Below, in pieces: positions 9,691 through 22,000 of a stretch of 64,000 nucleotides of DNA (the stretch's first letter is position 1; every line of letters starts with the position of its first letter). Location: NCBI GenBank assembly GCA_025504975.1, contig JANUWI010000013.1:186001-250000 (forward strand). The letters run 5' to 3'. Under the pieces are notes generated by a model, which saw nothing but the letters and a program-made list of their open reading frames with translations, was not told the DNA's origin and did not search any database. This DNA is from Plenodomus lindquistii (taxonomy: Eukaryota > Ascomycota > Dothideomycetes > Pleosporales > Leptosphaeriaceae). The position numbers and the translations under genes are program-made.

Positions 9691-11089
9691 ATGTCTCAAA
9701 AGACGTCAGTCTCCCAAGTCCGGAGGCTTCTGGGTTCTTTAGGAGGAAAGGTACGCCCGTCTCCTTTTGCCAGAGACCCATCAATAACACTGTAGGGGCA
9801 GCTTTCGCAGTATGTGTATGGACACAACCACCTTCAACCGTTGCTGCCAGAACATTCTTCATATCCGAAGCAAAATGATTACCGGGATGAAATCGTAGCT
9901 AGACTCTGTGGTCAAACAGTCATCATCCCGAATCTCGACTATCTGTATGGTGCTTGGAAGATTGTCGTACATCCAGATACCAATGATGTTCGAGAAGATC
10001 TAGAACGCTGGTTTACCGAGTAATTTTGAGAGTTCAGGTACCATTGTGAGTGTACTAACGTTGTCAGATACATACCCACTCCATCGCAGCGAAACAAGCA
10101 GCGAAAAGTAGACAATGCTCTTTGTGCAGGATACTTCTTCCCAGGTGTATCGAGAGACCACCTTTTCGTGCTTGGCTCTCTGATAGCTTTTGTGAGTCCT
10201 ACTAAGGGTGACCCCTTCAGCCCAACTGACAACCTCTCGAGTTCTTTTTCTGGGACGATGAGATTGACTGTGGTACCTTGACCAATGATCGCATAAAGAC
10301 AGAGGCGTATTGTGATGACAGCATCGCCTTCATCAGACACCATATGCAACCAGAGCGTAACATCAAGCCTCCGGCTCCAGGCCGGATGCACAACTCGGGT
10401 GCTTTCGTTGGAATTGGAAAGGCGATGCAGGTTGGATCGGATAAGGGTACGCCTTCTTGTTGCTTGTTGCTTCCCGACGTTGACTAACAAGGCTCCATAC
10501 AGCTTCGCGCGATAGATTCACAGACGCCGTCTGTGCTTTCATCTCGGCCGTTCGACTATCCCAAGGCCTTTGGCTGGAAGGTTGCTCGACATACGAAGAT
10601 TACACGAAGCGTCGGATCGCAACAGTGGGCGTTGAACCGCTAGTCATGGTCTTGCAGTGGTCCTATGGCCTTTCGTTGCCTCAAAGCATATATGACCATG
10701 AGGCGGCCAAAGCCATGTTCCGCGAAGTGTACATTGGCGTCTACCTGTACAACGACTTGGTATCTCTGAAAAAGGAGGTGGTCGATGGGGATGTAGACTC
10801 TGCCATTCCCATCATAGTTTGGCAAGAAGGTATCACCGCTCAAGCGGCTGTGGACAGGGTTGTGAAGAACATTGAGACGTCGTGGGAGGGCTTGCTGGCT
10901 GCTGAGCAAAGACTGCTGGACGCCGCACAGAACGAAAAAATGAGACTTGACATCTCACGGCTTGTGGCAGGTTGCAAGGATATCGTGGTAGGACACATGG
11001 CATACACGCTTCGTGCCGCGAGATACATGGCTGACGCAACTCACGAGGAGTTCAAAGCGCAAGGTGGGAGCTTCAAAGTCGCGTTATAG
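9691..11089 (+). CDS. Class I terpene synthase (sesquiterpene-cyclase-like)
   Basis: Five exons: 9691..9750, 9811..10019, 10068..10191, 10242..10446, 10503..11089; 394 aa. The first acceptor could instead be 9795 (399 aa); both keep phase 0. The metal-binding aspartate motif FFWDDEID is at about residues 133-140 (D136, D137, D140). The NSE triad NDLVSLKKE is at about 283-291 (N283, S287, E291), and an RY pair sits near the C-terminus (RAARYMADA). These two motifs define class I (ionisation-initiated) terpene cyclases that bind Mg2+ and diphosphate. There is no trichodiene-, aristolochene- or DMATS-type signature, and no prenyltransferase domain fusion. Product not predictable. All introns are 48-60 nt with TACTAAC-like branch sites, so the gene looks intact and expressed. 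No P450, transporter or regulator is recognisable beside it. Confidence 0.9.
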
Positions 11090-14000
11090 CCTGAATTGCT
11101 TGGCTATGAAGACATGCGGAGCATCAAAAGTCCTCTCAATCGCGCGGTATAATCGTCTTCATTGCTGGCGTGTCTTGAATGTATCGTAATCGTCCACTGA
11201 TCGGTTCCAGCCTCCTTTTTACACGTGAAGTCTCGGAAGATTGTTACAGGCGACTTCGTGTTGTGGTTTCCGGCTGACCTGTAACACTCATTGTTGTAGG
11301 GCTCCAGAGCGATTTAGGTCTGCTGATTGAGAGTGTCTGGATGAACATAATGTCGACGCTGTCGACGCTGATGTCGTCGTGCGCACCACTTTCAGGCAAA
11401 CAATCGACGCGTTCCCGGCGCATGTTGATTGGCGGGCGCTTCGCGGAAGGCAGGAGGTGGTCCTTCCGTCTAGCTCCCGCTGGTGAGCCGTACGCCTGAC
11501 CTCCATCCAGCACCTGCTCACTTCACCAACACTTTTCTGGCCATGCTTCAAAGATCCAGCTGCTGCTGCCACGCCAAAATGTAGGGTATGGATGCCATCG
11601 CAATGGAGTTGAACTGTGATAGTCCAAACAGAGCCACGCGCTCGTGTCTGCTGCTTGGACTACCCTAGCTGATCCTTAGCTGCACGAATTGGCTGGCGCT
11701 TCCGTTGGCAACCAATTCGACGTCGTCTCGGGTCCACTCATCGCCTATGGCTGTTCGTCCGTACAGGGCTTCCTCGTAGATCTTCATTGCGGGCTGTTGT
11801 CCAGCCTGTAATGCTCGGAGGCGTTGCTCCTTCGGCTCAGCATGGCCGAGACGACTTCCGCATCTGACAGGGCTCGACTCATTCGCTCGCTGAGGATTGA
11901 GTTGTGAGTGCGGGCGTTGGACAGATGATCTTACTGACTGTGGATATGCCCTCGCGACCAGCAGCGTTGTCTAAGCCTCGATCCGGAATCTGGTCATTCT
12001 CTTACTGCACACACTCAGGCGCGACGGTGCTGGGCCGTAGAGAGCGTATCTTCTTGAAAAGATAGTGTACGCAACCTGGTCTGTTAAGCTCCCCCTGCCG
12101 GTCCACCCGGCATTGGTTGTAGTAGGTCACCGGTCCATCGGCGGCAGCCGAAACCTTCTGAGCATTGTGAGCCCCCACGATCAAGCGATCGTTGGACATG
12201 AGGATTGCCCAGAGAATATCGTACTATGATATCGAAGCATCTTCACAAAAATCAGTGCAACATTGGTCAACAGTGTTGGTGGTGTCCGAAGCTGATCAGG
12301 ATCCTCCAAGCGACCTGAGTTAGTTCCAGGGCGTACAACTGACAAGCGGCAGTATATTTTACCCACGTGTCACGAGCCAGCTAGAGGCTGTATTGCCCGC
12401 CCCTCGGAGCTCTCGATCCCGCAGGTGTGCCCTCCAGTGGCACATGATTCCGTAGCGCCGCACAGCAACAAGTTCGAAATGTGTCTGACCACAAATCAGT
12501 CATTGTAAGCATCTCTTCCTCTGGCCATGGCGATGCATACCCGCCGTCTGCGAAGTGTAAGATGCTTGTCAACCAACATATTGTAAGGGATCGCCTTATC
12601 TGTGCGCCTTGGATTGGAAGATAGCAGCCAAGGACTGGTGAGTGGACAACACATCTTGGAAAAGAACTTTCGCCCCGAGCAGCGGCGAGTCGTCCAGTTG
12701 GCAAAAGAGCTCACGACCTTGCGTCGTGTTGAACCGCTTCCCTGTGCCGTTCACAGAGTCGACCGGTGAGCATTTCTTCCTCAATGCTGCTTGTCGAGGT
12801 GGACGATGATGGGAAACAAGAGTCGACAAGGATGGAGTTCCGGTGAAGATTGATCTGAAGACTGCAGGTCGTTCCCTGGCCAGCAAGTCTGTAGCCGCCG
12901 TATGGCGCAGGATCCTGCACACCCGCCCTTCCCATAGGGTTAGTGCCCTCCAATGTACTCACCAATGCACTTTCGAGGCGCAGCTTAGAGGATGAAAAGC
13001 AGGCAACTGAAGGCAAACTGTGCATGTGATCCTCCAGCACATTGCACTGGTATCGCTGGCAAATCCAATAGCGTCAGCCGATCGCATAGTGAATACTTAA
13101 GTCTTCAAGGCCCTCGAATGTCCTACGAGAAATGCTGAGTTTTTGGGAAGCTTGCTATACATCTTCGGGAACAGAACAAAACGCCATTCCGAATCTAAGG
13201 GATTCGTCAAGGGGCGGTCGCGTCCGCTTTGAATTGTCGAACAGCACGGTAAGCGCCCGAGGATGGCAGCCAACATGCCAGTCCGCCAGCTTATAACCCC
13301 TCTCTGTAGGTCTAAGCAGAGCCGCATCGATTTTCCCCGTATCGTTCCGAAGCGCCCGCACAACTTCTTGCAAACGGCTACGAGATCTCAAACTTTACCG
13401 GCGTCCTGGTCTTTTTTACAGTAACACTATATTGGATACTCGAAGTCGAGATTTCATGAGGCGAAACGATGTTTTCTAGTGTTGTACTATCATGTCCGAA
13501 GGATTGCGGACGGTCGGCCGGATCGAGGAGCTCCATGCATGCGCTGCGACACTTGCCGCATGATTGCCATTCAGACGCCAGTCCACAGGTATCAAATCAA
13601 ACCTCTGGGCGGAGTGATGCATCCGTTTTGCCACAATACCTGGCATCGATGGCAGAAGCTCGGGAAGAGATGGCTCACACAGGTCGGCCCAACACTCCCA
13701 ACCTCCTGGGGAGGCGTTGTGCCGCGGCAATGGTTGGTCAAATCGCAGAGACGGCCTGCTTCTGCATGCAACTTACGACACTACTTCAAGCGTCATCCAT
13801 GGCTGCCTACCACGTCACATTGCTCCTCGTTCATGGCACATGCAATGGCCATTTGAGCGATCCTGTCCCGACATTGCTAGCGAAGCACGGCGAATTCCTC
13901 GATTTTACGACCTACCGGTTACTGAATGCAATGGTCTGCGACCAACTCCACCACGATATGATGTGCATATATGTCACTTTGAGCTAGTCGTGCTCACTAC

Positions 14001-14400
14001 ATGCCGTGATCTGAAGCTATCGAGGATATATCACTGGCGGGGCAACACTTCTTGGACGTCCTATCGCCGGCCGCTATGCATCTGCAGCTCGAGCAGGCTT
14101 TCCACACATCACACCCCGACTAGGACATGACCGGCTTATCACAGGCTGGCTCTAGATGCCACCCCCCACCCCAATGTACTGCCAGCTCAGTCGGCTGACC
14201 ATCGTTACGTTCTGCCGTACTCACGAGCAAGTAGTTGGGTAGCATCTGAGCAGAGCCGCATGGTGGCTACGAAGATAAAGGAGGGGCTTGTTGGTGGGTA
14301 TCGGGAACTCTACGGCCGGTCAGGTGCGTTAACGGCACAGTCGCGCATACTCAAACACTAGGCAAGGGTTTGCTGCACATGAGCTTGCGACGAATCAGGA
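11090..14400. other. 3.3-kb stretch with no confident gene
   Basis: Base composition here is ordinary (not AT-rich), yet no frame stays open beyond about 170 codons, and none shows a recognisable domain. Short plausible-looking peptides appear in changing frames on the minus strand (12.4-13.4 kb) and plus strand (13.49-14.1 kb), as expected of decayed genes or multi-exon genes I cannot resolve. I do not call genes here. Confidence 0.5.
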
Positions 14401-15220
14401 ATGTCGGTGAGTGTTTGTACTGTCCGTGAAGACCGCTCTTCTAAAGTTTCCGTCAAGCAGCCACCGCCCTCATTCATTTTCCGGATCGACGAGATTGAAG
14501 AGGCTCCCGACGCACCCGTGACCATCGATCAAAGGAACGATTGGGTCCCTTCGCTACTTCCAAAAGCGAACAGGGCGATAGGGGGAGGTGCCTCCGGGAT
14601 CTGGTGGTATTGCAATGGCCAGCAAATTTACAACATACCAGCTGACCAGGCCACAACTGGATCACAATGGTACAAGACCTATTCTGCCTTCTACACGAAC
14701 AGATTCGGCTTTTGGATACTGGACAGCGACGCTCTGAACTCGAGAAGCACTGCTGGTTGGCAGCCTCTCAGGTTCGACCACGATCTTGGCGACTACTCCT
14801 CTTACCTCACCATTGCGGCCGAGCATAACACCCTAGCATGTCAACGGGTGGACCAGTCGTGGCCAAGGATGTTACTTCCCAGCAACAACCATGGTAACAA
14901 CACACCTTATCAACAGTACGGCTCACTCAAGGGGGAATTGGGGATCTTCTTGGCGCTTCTTGCATTCTCGATGCGTAAAGAAAACCTGACAGAGTGTATT
15001 CCCAAAATGTTCGATAGTCGCTGGAAAACTCACACTTTGCACCACGGCCGTAAGTATGAACGAGCTACGAATGTACAAGGTACAACTGACTCGTGTAGGC
15101 ACGGACAAACGGGGAGTAGTCGTCTATATCTACCTATGTCCGCCACACTGGAACGGATCAACAAGGCAAGATCTCAGGAATTACGAGGACGGCGTCAACG
15201 GCAACAGATACTACCACTGA
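14401..15220 (+). CDS. Hypothetical spliced gene, unrecognised
   Basis: Proposed exons 14401..14406, 14461..15049 and 15099..15220. The second intron is well supported: GTAAGT donor, ACTGAC branch, TGTAG acceptor, 49 nt. Past it the frame reads TDKRGVVVYIYLCPPHWNGS and stops at 15220, a more protein-like ending than the unspliced frame, which runs on to 15297. The first intron (GTGAGT..CAG, 54 nt) is optional, since the frame is also open through it, so the N-terminus is uncertain. The product (about 238 aa) has aromatic-rich segments such as GIWWYCNG and TNRFGFWILDSD, a tryptophan/tyrosine content suggesting a beta-rich fold, and no signal peptide or membrane helix that I can see. No family recognised. 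Could be the remaining part of a larger gene. Confidence 0.5.
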
Positions 15221-16009
15221 CCTGGCCCTTCGTCACTTCCACCACACGATCCAGAGTTGTCCAGACTTCGATACCCAGCCGAACGTTACCACCCTGAGCC
15301 CTCGATCCTCCTTGTTTCACCAATACGTTACATGCTCATGACTCCACAGTTGTCATCTTTTACTGCTCATATACATACGATTTGATTTTCACGCTTGAGC
15401 CGCTTCACGAAACTACCCATTACCTCAGCAACATGATGACACCACAATCTACTTTTGGGTTTATCTGATCTCGTTGCGATTCAGTCTGCCATCAATGGCT
15501 GTTACACCAAATTGACACTCCAGCCGTTCTCGGCTATTTTGTAGCTGCTAGATAGCTAATATACGTCGCCGTTTCCTCTGAGCTCATTGTTTTGATTTGA
15601 AATCGTCGGTGTGACTGGGATATGTTCTGGCTACCGCTAGTCAATGTTATGGAGCGTGAGCCACACGCTGACGAATGCCGTCTTTAGCGGTATGCAATCA
15701 AGGAACGCTTTCATACGAATGATTGGTGTAGTTTTGAGAAATGAAGATTGGAACATTGATGTTTGATGTGGCAAAATCACAAATCACTACTGTCACTACA
15801 TTCAACCATGAAACAGCAATTTTGCATTCGAGTGAAATCCAGATAATACACGCGAGAGATACAGACCGTCCCGTGCCGTCCTTTCGATGAGTTTACCATC
15901 GTATCCCACATGGCACTACACTCGGTACACTGCATTTCCCCATCTCCACCTCCACCTTCCGAACAAACAATATCCTCCCACCTCATCCCGCCATCACGCA
16001 CTCTCCCCC
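15221..16009. other. Intergenic, no gene seen
   Basis: About 790 bases, moderately AT-rich, lying 3' of both flanking genes. No ORF with coding features. Confidence 0.5.
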
Positions 16010-16644
16010 CTAACCCAAGAACGTATAATACAACCCCGCCACAACTGTCGCACCCACAACCCCCCACCCGGTCCTCGCAACCGTCGTATTCTTAAACCCA
16101 ACACCGACATCCCAAACCAAATGCCTAACCCCATTCAAACTATGATAGAAGAACGGGAACGCAAAGAACGCCTTAAGTCCAACCTTGACCGCCGCGGGCC
16201 ACACCGCAACCGTCGCAACCATGCTGGCTGTCTCGAGATGCCATCCCGTGTATGGAGCAGCGAGGTAGGCGATGCCGAAGAGGTAGAGGGAGCCTGAGAG
16301 GGAGATTGCGGTTACGCGGTTGAGGGCGGAGCCGTACCAGGTGATTTGGGGTTTGTAGATGGAGAGGTGGGGGGAGACGGGGCGGTGGGTGCGTTGTTTG
16401 GCGAGGAGGGCGGCGGCTTCGTTATGGGATGTTGCGTGGGTTGCTGCGAGTCTGTGGGTTTGGTGTTAGTTGATTGAGTGCGACGTGTGTGTCTTAAGCT
16501 GCTAGGTGGATGGTGTGCAGGGCAATGATGGTGATGAGGATAATGACATAACATAACATACCTCCTCTGAGCAACAGGGCGCACACTCATACCCGGCGCC
16601 GCCGCGCGCCGCAGACCGAGTTGGAAGATCCGCTGGGAAGCCAT
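16010..16644 (-). CDS. SDH3: Succinate dehydrogenase cytochrome b560 subunit (SDHC)
   Basis: Two exons, 16644..16562 and 16451..16010, 174 aa. Intron 110 nt (GTATGT..CCACAG), phase 2. The N-terminus MASQRIFQLGLRRAAAPG is a basic amphipathic mitochondrial presequence. The family signature RPVSPHLSIYKPQITWYGSA follows at residues 51-70, then three membrane helices (about 74-93, 103-126 and 147-170). FYHSLNGVRHLVWD (129-142) carries the haem-side and quinone-side histidines. The protein anchors complex II in the inner mitochondrial membrane and forms the ubiquinone site with SDHB and SDHD. That site is the target of SDHI fungicides; residues equivalent to reported resistance positions are listed in the findings. 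Divergent from the WDR89-like gene. Confidence 0.95.
16452..16561 (-). other. Intron of SDHC
   Basis: 110 nt, GTATGT donor and CCACAG acceptor. It separates the presequence from the membrane domain; AG plus A restores an arginine codon. Confidence 0.9.
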
Positions 16645-17506
16645 TGTTGCCGTGTCGTCGCAATCGCTGTGTGCAGGGCGTGGGGAAAGTCGAACGTGCG
16701 TGTGGGTGGTGATGTCGATGCCGATACTCTTTGCGAACAGTTGCTCGCCAGGCCTACCCTACAACCCGAATCCCGAGGTCGCCCGTCACCCAATCACACG
16801 CTGATCCTTACAAAGCCCTCCAACCGCTTCGTCTGCCCAATCACAGGATCGCAGGCACGGTCCTCGGCTTAGTCACCTGTTCGCCTGCTACCCGATTTTT
16901 CGCGAATGCGCCTACGGGTCGTCTTCTTCTTCTCTACGAACCTCGATATCACCGGCGATGAGTGCGTATGCGCGCTGAGTCGTCGGAATGGTACGTCCTA
17001 TTTGTCTGCTGGCGTTATGTCAGTGGATTGGGATAAGGGAGGGATCGGAGAGGGAATTCTGGCCAGTATTAATCGCTCGGTTGTCTGTATGGTGGCTGCT
17101 CGAGTTTCATATCAAGGCTACATTTTGGAATCTGTGATGTTGCGTTCGGGGAATTGGTGATCTGTGGAAAACTCGGGGCGCCTGCTCGCGAAGTGTCTGT
17201 TGGAGTCGCCTTGAGTGGTGTTGTGCGCGTCGCGGTGAATAATGTGTCGCATATTGTTACTTGTCCCGAGCTGAGCTACAGCAGCTATAATGAGGCCTTC
17301 AATGCGATATCTCATGCATGCTGTGTACACATAGTCACCATCGTCACTTCTGTGAGGATATTGAGATGATTTGGCTAATGTTCCCACCATCGCATGCTCG
17401 ATGTAGTGATGCAAAGTTTTTCTTCACTTGAACAACCTCGCGCCTGCCTCACCTCCAACGTGAACTATCCCGCCACCTTCGACATCCCAAAACATAAGCT
17501 CAAAAC
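16645..17506. promoter_or_regulatory. Divergent promoter region, SDHC / WDR89-like
   Basis: 860 bases between opposed start codons. No coding signal. Probably two separate promoters given the length; no clear site recognised. Confidence 0.45.
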
Positions 17507-18800
17507 ATGACATCTCTGGCGAAGAGTTTCAGCATCGATACCGGTATCTCGCCACATCCCTACATCTACCGCATCATCTCCACTGCACCACGACAAGATG
17601 CTCTCACATACTCGCCAACCGACCAATTAGCATACATCACGTCCGCCGACAGCCTACACTTCTCAAACGCAAACCTAGCACCAGAAGGCAACGTCCAACG
17701 CGTGCACAGCAGTGTCACATGTCTTGAGCGAGCCAATGACGCGCCTAGCAATGTAGTCGCAACAGCAGGAAGAGATGGATTCATTCGCTTCTGGGACAAG
17801 CGCACCAAATCAAAAGTCCACGAGATACAGTCGCCACACAAGCTCATCTCATCCATTGTCTGCGATGCAACGAATAACTTCGTCGCAGCCGGTATTGAGA
17901 ATCCTGAAGATGGACCCCAGAGCTCACCGGTATACATTTGGGATCAAAGGAACACAACAGCACCGACGCGATCGTATATTGACTCGCACACTGATACGGT
18001 CACTTCATTGCAATTACATCCCGCACACCCTACGCTTCTTCTGTCGTCGAGTACGGATGGTCTGATCAACGTCTTCGACACGTCCATTGACGAAGAAGAT
18101 GACGCATTGTATCAGGTCATCAATCATCGTTCCGCCATTGCGCACGCAGGCTTCATGTATCCAAGCACCGATATCTACGCACTAGGTACAGATGAAACGG
18201 TGAGTTTCTACGCGCTACAGAGTCAAAAAGAGGAAGAGGAGGAGCCGAGTCCCAAGGTGTGGGGCGATGTGAGGGAGGGCTTGGGATGTGAGTATTTGGT
18301 CGACATGCATTGGGTGGGCGGACGACCGTATGTCGCGGCGGGGAAGCACAGGTATGTTTTCGTTTATATTTAGTACGACACTGGGTGCTGACTAGACTAC
18401 AGCGAACAAAACCTCGATCTCATACCTGTTACCAAGGGCGAGGATGGACCATTAGACTACAACTTCGATGTCCAAGGCAAGGTTCAAGTACCGGAAGCAC
18501 ACGGCGAGGAGATTGTTCGTGACTTGTTCACAGATACACACGTAAGTATAGATCATTCTCCGGTCGCTAACAACGTCCTTACTGACGTATGGCTAGACTT
18601 GCATAAGCTACACATGTGGCGAAGATGGTTACATTCATGGATGGAAGTGGCCTGCCGAGGACGAAGCAATGGACGTAGATGAGGAGGCTGAGCCTGCAAA
18701 GAAGAAGAGTAAGGACAAGGATCGAAAGGAGAAGCGGAGGGACAAGAAAGAGAAGAAGAGGGGTGAAGAGAAGGAGAAGGCGAGGTTTAAGCCGTATTAG
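17507..18800 (+). CDS. WD40 repeat protein, WDR89-like
   Basis: Three exons, 17507..18351, 18403..18541, 18597..18800; 395 aa. Introns of 51 and 55 nt have GTATGT and GTAAGT donors and are joined in phase. WD repeats include AGRDGFIRFWDKRTKSKV, IWDQRNTTAPTR, DSHTDTVTSLQLHP, SSSTDGLINVFDTS and a last blade TCGEDGYIHGWKW. The segment EEEDDALYQVINHRSAI followed by IYALGTDETVSFYAL matches the WDR89 pattern (N-hsIaka). A lysine-rich tail (KKKSKDKDRKEKRRDKKEKK) suggests a nuclear or nucleolar location. Function unknown in the family. Upstream of the Rad9/Crb2-like gene on the same strand, 243 bases apart. Confidence 0.87.
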
Positions 18801-19043
18801 TGTAGAGGCTGGAATATTGTTGACATGTTTGTTCAAGTGTTTGTTGTAGATATCAGGGAGCCTTGATTGATATACCTCCAATCAGAGAACTGGAACAGTC
18901 ATGTCACAAAGGAATCGCGCTAGTGTTTGCACGTGTTCACGCGGGTAATTGGCGTCACCGTTCTCGGCTGGAACCGAATGAGAAAGCATTGGTGCCACCC
19001 AACGCTCATGTCTGGAGAGCGCCCCGTGAGATGACCAGACGCA

Positions 19044-22000
19044 ATGGCAGAATCGCAGGCTTGGACGTTGCTCGGCGATCGTTTGTTCGAGGTGAGTTGT
19101 CGCGTCTCTCCATCGGACGCACAGACAGGAACCCTGCGCCGATCACGATGCTTCTCCGCTAACCCGCCATGCCACTGCCTCAGGACCCATCCCAACTGTC
19201 GCAAGCCCTCCACCAGCGGGGCGGCAGTGAATCAGGGCTGCATTTCACAACGTCGGCCGAGAGCCGTCAATCAGGCAACACAGCTTCGACAGGCAATCTT
19301 GCAGTTCCGCTGTTTGTCGCGCTTTCCCGACCCCATCACGCTCCTTCACCACGACGCGCCGCCGCGACTAGACATGTCAAACCCTCTCTCCCCAAACACA
19401 ACAGCGCGCCCACCAGCACCGCGTTTACTTTCCCACTTGAAGGCGCCCTAAAGATGCATCACACGTTCAACGGAATGGATGCGCCGGGCGACACGCAGCC
19501 GGACAGCCAAATGCACAAACAATGGACGAGTGGCGCCCTCTCCTCGGTCCTGGGCCGGGAGAACCATATGCCGCCGCCCAAGTCATTGTTTGTCGAGCAC
19601 GACGATGACGACGACGAGAACGACGAGAACGACCTGCCCAGCGATGACCTCGAAGTCGTCGAATCCAGCCAGGAGGGCCACCATGCGCACATCACGAGCC
19701 CCACCGTCATCGACGTTGACGAGCAAGGCGATTCCGGACAGGACAGTCTGGCGCAGACCAGCCCGTTCAAGTTCGAGACCCCCGCAATGGCTAGCAGGAA
19801 GAGGGACGGCTCAGGCCAGCCATTGAGCTCTGCGGCGCGTACAAACACCACGCCTGGCACAGTGGCGTCCGCCTCCGCCTTTGGCACTGCTTTCGGCAAT
19901 GTGGCTTTCGCGGGAGGTCCGACAATGTCTCTGACGCAAATCTGGAACAACACCCAAGCGCCTACTTCGCCCGTCGCAGCAGGAGCAAGTGAGGACATCG
20001 TCTTCACACGACCTTCGCCAAACTTTAACAACATACCGCACTCGAGCCCAGGCCCATCATACTCCAGCCCAATCAAACACACACGCCCTGATACCCCGGC
20101 TTCGGAACCAATGATACGGTCATCTAGTGAGCCACGAACGGAATACGTCACTATGAAGCAGTCGCAAGAGAAGCGTAGAGAGTCCAATGGAGAGGAGGCC
20201 ACTGTGGTTCCTCCACACGATAGCTGGGAAGATCAATCACGGGCGATGCAACTGAGAATTGCTAGGAAGCACTTCCACCAGAAGGCGGCCAGGTCTCTTT
20301 CACACGTTTCAGCACCACCAGACTTGTCAAGAAGGGGACGGAAGCCAAAATCAAAGGCGAATGCAGACTATCCGTCGCCGGGTCAGTCGCGTGTGTCGCG
20401 CAGTCTGATTGGCGGGAACAATTCTGAGGTTGAAGATGACTCTATGGACGAGGCGCCTTCACCTCCGGAGCCTGTGGAGTCGCACAATAGGAACAACAAC
20501 GACCATAACGATGTATCTATCGCACAGGCCACTATGTTTCAGAACAGCAGCGACAATAGGATACAGGTGCCCAAAACCTCGTCACATCCTACGTTTATTC
20601 CCTCAGGTCCAGCTTCTCGCAACTCGTCACAACAACCAACGCCGTCATCGCAACTCGAACGACAATCTCAAATACGAGCACCCGGCTCACAAATATTGGT
20701 TCAAGGTAGCCTTCGCCCACAAAGCACGGCGGACTCCATCGCTATCATGGATTCGCAACCCGACGTCCTGGCCGACTTTGATAGCGTACCGCCGCCGAGA
20801 TTGCTACGCTTCCCCTCATCTCCCTCACAGAACCAGTACAGCATCAACCAGACAACGATAGGAACCAAGACTGGCTACACGAGTCAAGTCATCTCGTCCT
20901 CCGTGCCCCCAATGCCACCACAGTCGAGCCCAGATGAGCCGATTGAGGCTGACGACGCAGCGAACGAACCAGAGGATGCGCGTGTGCCTAGTAGCCCACC
21001 GCTTATGACGCATGATGATGATGACGATGTCGTGTACGATGAACATGGCTATGACGAGTATGCAGAAGGTGTTGCGGACGGCGAGGACGATGAGCCTGCG
21101 CTTGGTGGTGGTGACGGAGCTGGCGATGACGTGGTCATGCAAGATGAAGACGATCTACCTATCATCAAGGATGAGCCGGACAAACCAACAGTCACTGAAG
21201 CTGATGAAGAGACGGACGATGAAGAAGGGGATCTAGTGCAAGTTGGGAAAGTCGACACCGGCACTGACCAGGAGGTGCCAGAGACATTGGAAGAGGATGA
21301 GCAAGTGGTGGAGCCGCAACAGGAGGCTGTTCCAGACACGCTAATCTCAGCAAGTCAAGGTGGTCGCAATCTACCTCGTCTGAAGCGTCAGGACACCATA
21401 CCAGAGACCGATGCTCTCGACGAGACTCAACCTTCAGCCTTCTCAAATCACATGACTGTGGACTCTGCTGGCAACCGCGATGCTGTTCCTCATCACACCA
21501 ACAGCACCGAAGTCTTTGGAACCGCGCAGGAGGAACAGTCCGGGTCTCAAGGCAACCAACAGGATCCACGTAGCTCTAAGGAGGCAGGCAGTCTTGACAT
21601 GGATACGAGCAATCGCATCCGTTCGATGAATGACATCTTGAACCTCCCAGAAACCCAGCAGTCAGCCGACGGGGATGATCTTGAGATCCCACGGTTCAGT
21701 GGATTTGAGGAAGAGGAAGCAGCAATGTTATTATCTCCACCTGCGCGGCCATCGAAAAAACCCAAGACTACTTACAAGGTAAAGCATGTATTCCGCAGTC
21801 CAGCCAAGCCGACAAGTAGTGTCTTGTCTGATCCGCCTGCATCATCACCTCACGCGCCACACCCTTTGCCAACGATTGTCAACTCACCTCCCACCGCATC
21901 TGGCCAGCTCCGAGAAGATCTTGGCGCGAATGTTGCGGCACAGGCCAGAGAAGATGCGCAGGCTCCATACTCAAGGCCAGCTACACTCAAGGCTAAGACT

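Noticed and set aside
12381..13391. Minus-strand frames of 72-109 aa in a row
   Set aside because: Could be exons of a decayed gene, but I could not join them through splice signals into one product.
13469..14130. Three overlapping plus-strand frames (125-172 aa)
   Set aside because: No frame holds recognisable motifs; P450 and zinc-cluster readings were considered but no diagnostic residues line up.
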